A DNA stretch of 64,000 bases from NCBI RefSeq assembly GCF_901709675.1, contig NC_051095.1, positions 23,947,956 through 24,011,955 on the forward strand, in the 5' to 3' direction. The position numbers and the translations under genes are program-made. This document shows positions 59,791 through 64,000 of this stretch, one piece after another. This stretch comes from Syngnathus acus. Taxonomy: Eukaryota; Chordata; Actinopteri; Syngnathiformes; Syngnathidae. The first letter of the stretch is position 1. Every line of letters starts with the position of its first letter. Below the pieces are notes generated by a model, which worked only from the letters and a program-made list of their open reading frames with translations, was not told the DNA's origin and did not search any database.

Positions 59791-62292
59791 ACCCAAATGA
59801 AAATGTTTGTTATTCATTTAACATACAGCAATATAAAATGTGGTGTTGTCAAGTTATGTTCATCAAAACGTAATTGAAAGTTCTGCATTGAACATTAACT
59901 CCTGAGTCAGTAATTGTCTTCACTTCATTGCTGCATCAATGTTACTTTTTTTTGTCATTATTTTCTACGGAATATACAGTACATCCCTGCATATTCGCAG
60001 TCTGGCACCCACAGATTCTCATATTTGCAGGAATTTTCAAATTTTGTTTGAATATTTTGTTTACCTTGGGGATGTTGTCTTTCTGGGACTCCCCCCACCT
60101 TTTTTTTTTTATCTCCAGTTCTTGTAGAAAATGCATACTGAATACTTCGCATTGTTTTTTGATGAATGTTCTAATTCCCGGAATACATTTACCTGGTCAT
60201 CAATCTGCATGGGAGTAGTAAATAGCTTGATGTTTCTTCCAGTTTTTATAGTGTATTGACATTTCAGGGTTCCACCAATGTCTTTTTCTTCTGCATGCGT
60301 GCACGTGCTTAACGGGAGCATATTCAGACTGGATAGCACTAATTCAGATCACATTTTCTGAGTTTGGAGGAAGTCGCCTCTGAACTCAGGTTTAGATTAT
60401 GAGTATGTTGAACCTGTTTGCTGGAATTCCTTGTAAATTTACTAACCTCCTTAAATGCTGACATCAGAATTTGGCAAATTCAGAAAGTAAATACAAGATA
60501 TACTCGGTACTGTGGGCAGGTACTCGGAGAACAAATTACTTTTAAACAACCAATTAAAAAGTTGATTTTACATATAGTAGGTTCTTTTCGAAACTAGTGT
60601 CTTGACTGGGTTCATTTTTTCCTTTGCCCACCCCAGTTGAACATGATTAAATTGGGGGAGTTGTTCACTTAAATGTCACGTTAATCCGTTGGATGGTTAA
60701 TGCTTACGGAATTGAAAGTGAAGCTGTCGAATGGAAGAGAAGCACGACCATTTATTAAAACATGAACACGATTCCTCTGTAGATTTAATAGCATGAGATG
60801 ACTATTCATGACTTGTTGTTATAGCCTGTCAGCTCTTTTGTAGATAAGTTGCGGTGTTATATGAGGACAATAAGAAGTTCGCAGCAGCATTTGTTCTACC
60901 TAATAGTTGACTGGACTGACCATTTGGAAGCACTGAGGTATGAAATGAGCTCGGCAAGCTGCTGGTGTGATCACCTTTTGCTCCAGTCAGACACTCTGGA
61001 GGACAGCTCTGACAGAGAGGTCCTGACGATTGACAGGCACCAACTTAACCTCACGTCTAGTCCACATCCCAGTGAACAAGGCTGCCAAGGAGTTGAAGTT
61101 GCGTGAGTGGATGTGAGTGATGGCTGATGTGCTGCTTACTAAACAGTATACCAGACATGCTTTCTGTCAGCATTAAGTTGTCGGGGAGGCTTTTGTTGAC
61201 ATCTCAAGGTCAGACAGAATAAGGGCCCAGCTGGAAGCTGAACGTTGCCCTTTTGTACGAGATTTAATAATGGACCAGCGCTTGTGGCATTGTTGTCATC
61301 AACTATTTATTTATTTATTTATTTATTTACATTACAGCGGGAGTGCAGCTTGAACATTTGTGGAGCGTTGTATGTTTTTTTTCTGGCAAGAGAGAGGAAT
61401 ATTTTTATGCCGATATGCAGTAAAACGGCTCCCGTGGAGGGAGGCTGTTATTGGAAAGGGTCCAACCATTTACTGTACACTCACGAGTGGGAATTCAATG
61501 CTTCCTGCACCAAACGTAAGATGGGTACCATGGCATTCTCAGTGAGTATTATGAATGACCACCTCGCATAATGGAAAATACAATACAAGAATGGCGCAGT
61601 GTGAGTGTAGTCTAAATTCCCTCATATACATTTAATTTAATTTTCCAGCAAACTAACGGTTTCTACCTCTGCATACGTGCCACCCCTCTATAATTTTTTC
61701 AAGGTAATCTGCTCTTTATATCGTACCTTCAAATAACTTCTGTTATTACCTTCTGGGCGATAAAAGTCAAACTGACCTGGCTTGCTGCAAATGAAATCCC
61801 ATTTCAGTTATTTAGAAAAAAACAACAAAACAAGGCAGTATACTTGGTCGTAACAATTATACTACATATATAATTATATGCAGAATGTGCTACTTGCTTT
61901 GTGCTCATATAGGAGAGTCCTGACTCGGTATACTGTACAATCACCTGCTGGATGATACTGCCACTCACACTGGCAGCATCATTATAACATGTCCCAGGGA
62001 TAATTGTGTGCTGGCTGTAAATATGAATTTGTGGTGATTGACAGCTGCAGTCTGTTTCTCCACTCACCTCTCCTTTGACTTTTTGTACAAAGGAACTGTC
62101 AGAGTTTAATGGCAGACACACTCTCAAGGCACGCATTCATAGCAGATATTTTGGTCTCAAAAAGCTTTGCCAGCAATTAGACTTCAATAGCCAACTTGTT
62201 CATTACGGTGTTATTAATCTAAAATATCCTGTTTTGTTTTGCTGTGGAACGGCCTGCTAGGTCTTTATCACTTGAAGCACATTTGTTTTAAG
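59791..62292. other. Intergenic sequence, no gene supported
   Basis: Several frames of 80-110 codons exist (for example 60849-61106 and 61245-61571), but none shows a domain, conserved motif or splice structure. A short (ttta)n run is near 61303-61328. Confidence 0.4.
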
Positions 62293-62294
62293 TA

Positions 62295-62822
62295 CCGTAT
62301 TTTCCGCCCTAAAAGGCGCACCGGATTATAAGGCGCACCTTCAATGAACGGCCCATTTTAAAACTTTGTCCATATATAAGGCGCACCGGATTATAAGGCG
62401 CATAAAATAGAAGCTATACTGCAACAAACTGAGGTTGACTAGGGTTGCGGTATGCATCCACTAGCCAATAACCAACGAGCCCTCTGTAAACAATCGCGTT
62501 TCTCAAACGATCTCCTATAAAATGATCGGAACTGACTAAAGTTCGATCTAACGCATTGGTACTACTTACCTATGTTTCCCTTCCATATCGATCCGTAGAT
62601 TTACTCGAAACATTAACAGAACAGCCTATTTTCACATGAAATAGCCTGGTACGTATAGCAGCTATCGTTATAGCATTAGCCATCCGCAAAGTCCCACGAG
62701 CCTCAGCTCGCAATCTCCCATGAGCCTCAGCAAAGTGTAAACAATCGCGTTTCTCAAACGATCTCCTATAAAATGATCGGAACTGACTAAAGTTCGATCT
62801 AACGCATTGGTACTACTTACCT
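62295..62822. mobile_element. TA-inserting MITE family C, copy 2, interrupted by a LINE
   Basis: It begins CCGTATTTTCCGCCCTAA after TA and follows the 50036 copy closely ('aagctatactgcaacaaac', 'ggtatgcatccactagccaa'). About 87 bp at 62484-62571 is repeated at 62736-62822. The right terminus is missing because LINE-related sequence follows. Confidence 0.8.
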
Positions 62823-63883
62823 GGAGGAGAAGACGACAGCCTCCACGTGGCCTCCTCTGCAAGTACACCAGTAAGACGAAGGAGCTGGTGATTGACTTTA
62901 GGAGAGGAGCACCTCCCCACTCACCGGTGAACATCCAGGGTCGGGACATTGAGGTCGTGGACAGTTTTAGGTACCTGGGTGTTCACCTCAACAATAAACT
63001 GAACTGGACTGATCACATGAACGCCGTCTACAAGAAAGGACAGAGTCGCCTCCACCTCCTGAGGAGACTCAACTCCTTTGGAGTGAGCAGGCCTCTGTTA
63101 AAAACCTTTTATGACTCAGTGGTAGCCTCTGCCATCCTCTACGCTGTGGTCTGTTGGGCTCCGAGCAGCACAGAGAGGGATAGGAAGAGGCTTAACAAAC
63201 TGGTTAAGAGGGCCAGCTCTGTGGTGGGCTGCCCTCTTGACACTGTTGAGGAGGTGGGCGAGAGGAGGGTGCTAGCTAGGCTAGCATCCATCAGGAACAA
63301 CCCCTCTCACCCACTGCATCTGACTTTGGAGAACTTGCGCAGCTCCTTCAGTCAGAGACTCAGACTCCCCCCGTGTAAGAAGGAACGCTATCGCAGCTCC
63401 TTCATCCCCACCGCAATCAGGCTGTACAATGACAACCTGTAAACACATCCTTCTGTGCAATACTTTCCCCGTAACGTGCAATTCTTAACCCCAATGTGCA
63501 ATTTAAGCCCAATGTGCAATATTTTCTGCCACACAATGCATAGATCTATTTCACTCCTATAACCCGTGCAATATTTCTCTTTGTAATTAGCATTGCTAAA
63601 CTCCATACACTTTACGACACTTTACCACTATTTTATCTCCTTTCTGTAAATATTCATAGCTCATATTTTTAGTTTTGCTACAATTGCTGTTATTTTTCCA
63701 TATTTTTTTTTTTTTATAGTGTATTCTATTTATTATGCCGGAAGACTACGGTCCTGAAGTCTCCTGAAGTCTCTTTTTGCACTTTTATCCCCCAACTTGT
63801 ACCTTCCTGTAAATCGAGCTGTTGTTACATGCAGTTTCTCACACGTGAGATTAATAAAGTTCCTCTTATCTTATCTTAAGTAG
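62823..63883 (+). mobile_element. 3' end of L2/CR1-group LINE (same family as 17407-19236)
   Basis: The frame 62866-63442 encodes the C-terminal quarter of the RT ORF ([20 protein letters not shown] … RLYNDNL). It is nearly identical to the ENPP6-intron copy, apart from single changes such as LNSFG for LSSFG. A 3' UTR and a '(ttatc)n' tail ending at about 63883 follow. The first ~43 bp (62823-62865) are not in the other copy and may be filler or another fragment. Confidence 0.88.
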
Positions 63884-64000
63884 CAAGAAATGGTGCAAGA
63901 CCAACTTGTGAAACGAATGTCGTCAACCAAACGTCGAGCTCGTCGAGCTCGAGCTGGCAGGCTTCGGACCGGCGGACGGGCAGTCATCCCGACCGTCGAA
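63884..64000. other. Window end, unassigned
   Basis: Short GC-richer sequence with a self-complementary 'cgagctcgtcgagctcg' stretch. Too short to classify. Confidence 0.3.

Overview
The window is a piece of a ray-finned (teleost) fish nuclear chromosome. This rests on intron-rich vertebrate genes with GT/AG splice sites and on repeat families typical of teleosts: L2/CR1-group LINEs, tRNA-headed SINEs, hAT and TA-inserting MITEs, and a Tc1-type element. I cannot name the species.

Five protein-coding genes can be reconstructed exon by exon, with reading phase agreeing at every junction. From left to right: ENPP6 (minus, 8 exons, 445 aa, secreted or GPI-anchored choline phosphodiesterase); SETD7 (plus, 8 exons, 371 aa, MORN-SET lysine methyltransferase); an unnamed small multi-pass membrane protein (plus, 5 exons, 202 aa); RAB33B (minus, 2 exons, 241 aa, Golgi/autophagy small GTPase); and HSPA9/mortalin (plus, 16 exons, 684 aa, mitochondrial Hsp70). 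ENPP6 and SETD7 are divergent, as are RAB33B and HSPA9. The membrane-protein gene and RAB33B converge. SETD7 next to RAB33B recalls the tetrapod arrangement. The five products belong to different pathways and share no obvious operon-like logic.

Most of the rest is layered transposon debris. 1-6 kb is a LINE cut by two later DNA transposons. 9-21 kb holds the ENPP6 introns, with two LINE insertions, one of them inside a BED-finger hAT element. 23-28 kb is a repeat-rich divergent spacer (satellite-like repeats, (GGAT)n, SINE, minisatellite, Tc1-like element) that ends in a ~110-bp-armed foldback repeat just upstream of the SETD7 start codon. 33-44 kb holds one very intact SINE and several hAT MITEs with 8-bp target duplications. 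The HSPA9 introns (44-58 kb) carry five full-length copies of TA-inserting MITEs sharing CCGT termini. 58-64 kb is an intergenic tail with another such MITE interrupted by the 3' end of an L2-type LINE.

No CRISPR array, rRNA or free-standing tRNA gene was seen. I saw no wholly new gene system. The points most worth following up are the SETD7 foldback, the BED-hAT parent/offspring pair, the PHD-like finger inside a LINE reverse transcriptase, the MITE clustering in HSPA9, and the unnamed membrane protein.
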